Shown here: positions 61,780 through 64,000 of the stretch, in pieces
Layout: every line of letters starts with the position of its first letter
How positions within the stretch are numbered: the stretch's first letter is position 1
The notes under the pieces: model-generated
Seen by the model: the letters and a program-made list of their open reading frames with translations, nothing else
Told to the model about the DNA's origin: nothing
Databases searched by the model: none
Position numbers and translations under genes: made by a program
NCBI GenBank assembly: GCA_013205245.1
Contig: JABMNH010000071.1
Span: 1 to 64,000, forward strand
Origin: Flavobacteriales bacterium
Lineage (GTDB): Bacteria; Bacteroidota; Bacteroidia; Flavobacteriales; Flavobacteriaceae
Direction: 5' to 3'
DNA length: 64,000 nt

Positions 61780-62253
61780 ATGAAAATTAAACTTTTAGCC
61801 GTTGGCAAAACAGATAATAAAAATTTAGAACAGCTTATTGCCGATTATCAAAAGCGCCTTAAATTTTATATTGGCTTTGAATTGTCCATTATTCCCGATA
61901 TTAAAAATGCTAAAAACTTAAGCGAAACACAACAAAAAAACGCTGAGGGAGAACTCATTTTAAAACAGTTAAATCCAACCGATCAATTGGTGCTGTTAGA
62001 CGAAAATGGCAAGTCTTTGAGCTCTGTGGGGTTTTCGCAATTCTTACAAAAAAAGATGCTAAGCGGTTGTAAACAAGTTGTTTTTGTTATTGGTGGACCG
62101 TATGGATTTTCTGACGACGTGTATAAAAATGCCGTCGGAAAATTATCCTTATCTGATATGACATTTTCGCATCAAATGGTGCGCTTATTTGCCGTTGAAC
62201 AATTATACCGCGCCTTTACCATTTTAAGCAATGAACCTTATCATCATAAATGA
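61780..62253 (+). CDS. rlmH: 23S rRNA pseudouridine-1915 N3-methyltransferase
   Basis: SPOUT-class methyltransferase of 157 residues that modifies helix 69 of 23S rRNA. Typical segments are MKIKLLAVGKTDNKNLEQLIADY, VLLDENGKSLSS, the SAM-binding FVIGGPYGFSDDVY, and the C-terminal FSHQMVRLFAVEQLYRAF ending NEPYHHK. Full length. Start is 3 bp after the thioredoxin-like gene. Confidence 0.96.
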   Translation: MKIKLLAVGKTDNKNLEQLIADYQKRLKFYIGFELSIIPDIKNAKNLSETQQKNAEGELILKQLNPTDQLVLLDENGKSLSSVGFSQFLQKKMLSGCKQVVFVIGGPYGFSDDVYKNAVGKLSLSDMTFSHQMVRLFAVEQLYRAFTILSNEPYHHK

Positions 62254-62274
62254 GTGTTCAGTGTTCAGTCCCGA

Positions 62275-62292
62275 TCCCGATAGCTATCGGGA
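62275..62292. repeat. 18-bp palindromic repeat (TCCCGATAGCTATCGGGA)
   Basis: Identical to the copy at 18882-18899, in the 203-bp gap between rlmH and rdgB. Overlapping short direct repeats (GTGTTCAGT, GTATTCAGT) flank it. Confidence 0.75.
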
Positions 62293-62456
62293 TCAGTATT
62301 CAGTTGGCATAAATATCAAAAAACAAACTAAATGTCACCTTGAGCGCAGTCGAAAGGTCTTTAAATATAATATGAAAACAAATTTTAAAAGATAAATAAC
62401 AAAACTCTTTACTTTTAGCCAATAACCAATAGCCAACAACCTTATACCCTAAATAC

Positions 62457-63029
62457 ATGAAACTCGTTTTCGCTACAAACAACCCCAATAAATTAATAGA
62501 AGTCAAAGCTTTATTGCCGCAACATCACATTTTGAGTTTGCAAGATATTGGCTGTTTTGAAGACATTCCAGAAACGGAAGACACCATAAAAGGGAACGCT
62601 ATTTTAAAGGCCGCATATATCTTAAAAAACTATGGTTATCATTGTTTTGCAGACGACACGGGTTTAGAAGTAGAAGCTTTAAACGGTGCGCCGGGTGTCT
62701 ATTCGGCGCGTTACGCTGGCCCCGATTGTAATTCTGAAAATAATATTCAGAAACTTTTAAAATCTTTAAATACGCATGCTAACAGAGCTGCACAATTTAA
62801 AACGGTTGTGGCTTTAACCACACAAACAAAAACACTCACTTTTACAGGTATTTGTAAAGGAAACATCCTAATAGAAAAACATGGCGACAGCGGTTTTGGT
62901 TATGATCCAATTTTTACACCTTTGGGATTCGAAAAATCATTTGCAGAAATGACACTTTTAGAGAAATCGGCGATAAGCCATAGGGGTAAAGCCATAAGAG
63001 AATTAATAGGGTATCTAATAACTAAATAA
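62457..63029 (+). CDS. rdgB: non-canonical purine NTP pyrophosphatase (RdgB/HAM1)
   Basis: Hydrolyses ITP, dITP and XTP to keep deaminated purines out of nucleic acids. Substrate loop FATNNPNKLIEVKALL, FADDTGLEVEALNGAPGVYSARYAG, and the C-terminal GFGYDPIFTP and SAISHRGKAI motifs are complete. Length (190) is normal. It is followed 10 bp later by the DUF1569 gene. Confidence 0.95.
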   Translation: MKLVFATNNPNKLIEVKALLPQHHILSLQDIGCFEDIPETEDTIKGNAILKAAYILKNYGYHCFADDTGLEVEALNGAPGVYSARYAGPDCNSENNIQKLLKSLNTHANRAAQFKTVVALTTQTKTLTFTGICKGNILIEKHGDSGFGYDPIFTPLGFEKSFAEMTLLEKSAISHRGKAIRELIGYLITK

Positions 63030-63039
63030 AATAAAACTG

Positions 63040-63486
63040 ATGAATTTATTTGACAAACAAGATTTTGAAATCCTACTCAAGCGTATTAAAAATTTTAGTG
63101 AAACTTCAGAAAAACAATGGGGCACTTTAACCCACGCCCAAATGTTGGCGCATTGTACAGAAGTTTTAAAAATTTCGCAACACGATTATAAAAAACAGTT
63201 TTTAATAGGCAAACTCTTTGGAAAACGCTTTTTGAAAAGTATCTTGAATGAAGAGCATAAGATTAAGAAAAACATTAAATCATCAAAAAAATTATTTGTA
63301 GAAAATCCCCAATCGTTTAAAGAAGAGAAAGAAGCTTCAATGTCAATCTTTCAAAAATTCTTTGATAAAGGAGAGAAATTTTATGATGGCCGGCTGCATC
63401 CCATATTTGGACACTTAACAAGCCAACAATGGAATGATATTACGTATAAACATTTACACCATCATTTGGCACAGTTTAGCTCGTAG
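63040..63486 (+). CDS. DUF1569 family protein (DinB-like)
   Basis: 148 residues of helical bundle with TLTHAQMLAHCTEVLKIS and a C-terminal HPIFGHLTSQQWNDITYKHLHHHLAQF. The spaced histidines are those of the DinB/YfiT metal-binding fold, as expected for DUF1569. Thiol-dependent transferase activity (for example with bacillithiol) is possible but unproven. It lies 10 bp after rdgB. Confidence 0.85.
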   Translation: MNLFDKQDFEILLKRIKNFSETSEKQWGTLTHAQMLAHCTEVLKISQHDYKKQFLIGKLFGKRFLKSILNEEHKIKKNIKSSKKLFVENPQSFKEEKEASMSIFQKFFDKGEKFYDGRLHPIFGHLTSQQWNDITYKHLHHHLAQFSS

Positions 63487-63600
63487 GGCTTTTTTACACG
63501 TGGTATGTATGAACTACTAAAAGTATAGGTTAAAATATTTATTATAAATACATTACCATTCCATTGCTTCTTAACTTAAAAAATGATAGCTTCGCTCTTG

Positions 63601-63615
63601 CCTGCCTTAGGCAGG
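63601..63615. repeat. CCTGCC-TTA-GGCAGG inverted repeat
   Basis: Short perfect hairpin in the 257-bp gap after the DUF1569 gene; the rest of that gap has no supported gene. Similar GCCTACC/GGTAG hairpins occur near 19061. Confidence 0.55.
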
Positions 63616-63688
63616 TATCGTCTGATATAAGTCATTGAAACGATTCATATCAATAAAGATAAGCGTAACCTATAAAAAAATTGCACAA

Positions 63689-63722
63689 AAAAAGCCTTAT
63701 AACTGGTTATAAGGCTTTTTGT
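63689..63722. terminator. bidirectional terminator before the FKBP gene
   Basis: AAAAGCCTTATAAC pairs with GTTATAAGGCTTTT around a 2-nt loop, with A and T tracts on either side. It lies 21 bp after the stop of the minus-strand isomerase gene. Confidence 0.88.
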
Positions 63723-63743
63723 TTTCTAAATTTTGAGATTCTT

Positions 63744-64000
63744 TTACTGTGCAGAAACCAAGGCCACTTTAAAAATAAGTGCGGCATCTGGAGGAATAAC
63801 CCCACCTGCACCACGGCTGCCATAAGCCAAGTCTGAAGGAATTATAAAAGTAGCCTCTTCACCCACTTTTAAAAGCAAAATACCTTCATCCCAACCGGCA
63901 ATAACTTGCCCAACACCCACTACAAAAGCTATGGGGTCGTTGCGTTTAAAAGACGAATCGAAAACAGTACCATCAAGCAATTTACCTTCATAATGTACAG
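63744..64000 (-). CDS. FKBP-type peptidyl-prolyl cis-trans isomerase (partial, N-terminus beyond window)
   Basis: The visible part is the C-terminal FKBP domain: VHYEGKLLDGTVFDSSF, then GVGQVIAGWDEGILLLKVGEEATFIIPSDLAYGSRG and VIPPDAALIFKVALV. The frame stays open to the window edge, so the start lies further right. Catalytic-pocket aromatics and the conserved DGTxFDSS and GxVIxGWDEG motifs are intact. Whether it is exported cannot be seen. A strong terminator follows. Confidence 0.93.
   Translation of the reverse strand, partial: VHYEGKLLDGTVFDSSFKRNDPIAFVVGVGQVIAGWDEGILLLKVGEEATFIIPSDLAYGSRGAGGVIPPDAALIFKVALVSAQ

Overview
The window is a 64 kb chromosomal segment of an AT-rich bacterium of the phylum Bacteroidota, most likely a marine, yellow-pigmented member of the Flavobacteriaceae. 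Four things support this: promoters with the Bacteroidota -7 box TAnnTTTG (for example before tRNA-His, with TTTG 19 nt upstream); a bacillithiol gene (bshB1); the gene order parA-parB-DUF5683-dapB-lepB-WbqC-DUF6122; and a zeaxanthin-type carotenoid operon. Most of the segment is core genome. I see no CRISPR array, prophage or complete insertion sequence.

Layout. 1-2.4 kb: a MarR-controlled RND efflux operon whose permease gene is cut after about 210 codons at what looks like an insertion-sequence end. 2.5-5.3 kb: glutathione peroxidase, a PLP trans-sulfuration enzyme, bshB1, and tRNA-His with a duplicated 3' end. 5.3-21.5 kb: uvrA, an ECF sigma factor with a 47-codon follower, nth, bcp, the three-gene proton-translocating transhydrogenase, a metal-dependent phosphodiesterase, an esterase, a dihydroorotase-like protein without its metal ligands, a BatA/VWA membrane protein and lon. 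21.8-25.3 kb: a second ECF sigma factor with a membrane partner and two exported beta-solenoid proteins, then an exported acidic triple-repeat protein. 25.3-30.5 kb: a GlmU-like protein and pyruvate:ferredoxin oxidoreductase.

31.3-42.5 kb is the most interesting part, a light-response and photoprotection island. A MerR regulator carries the cobalamin-binding signature of CarH/LitR photoreceptors (W-x9-EH, then ExHxxG). It lies just downstream of carB and ahead of crtI-crtB-unknown-crtZ-crtY-photolyase. A divergent pair of transcription units follows: an NAD-binding DUF2867 protein on one side, and queD-folE-unknown-glutathione peroxidase-tspO (then SRPBCC and CIA30) on the other. All four promoter regions (merR, crtI, queD and the DUF2867 gene) contain the same dyad, GTTTAA-N16-TTAAAC, with identical spacing; the merR copy has one mismatch. 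I infer that this is the operator of the B12 photoreceptor and that it ties pigment synthesis, DNA photorepair, pterin/folate supply, peroxide defence and TspO into one light-induced regulon.

42.6-52.6 kb: carB, rpmH, an enoyl/dienoyl-CoA-type SDR, parAB, DUF5683, dapB, lepB, WbqC and DUF6122. 52.6-57.1 kb: three ion-transport genes (AI-2E family, nhaA, a CPA1 antiporter) beside a TetR regulator with its own palindrome. 57.2-64 kb: a small membrane protein, a large FAD/Fe-S oxidoreductase, csaA, a DUF962 protein, a thioredoxin-like protein, rlmH, rdgB, DUF1569 and the C-terminal part of an FKBP-type prolyl isomerase that runs off the window.
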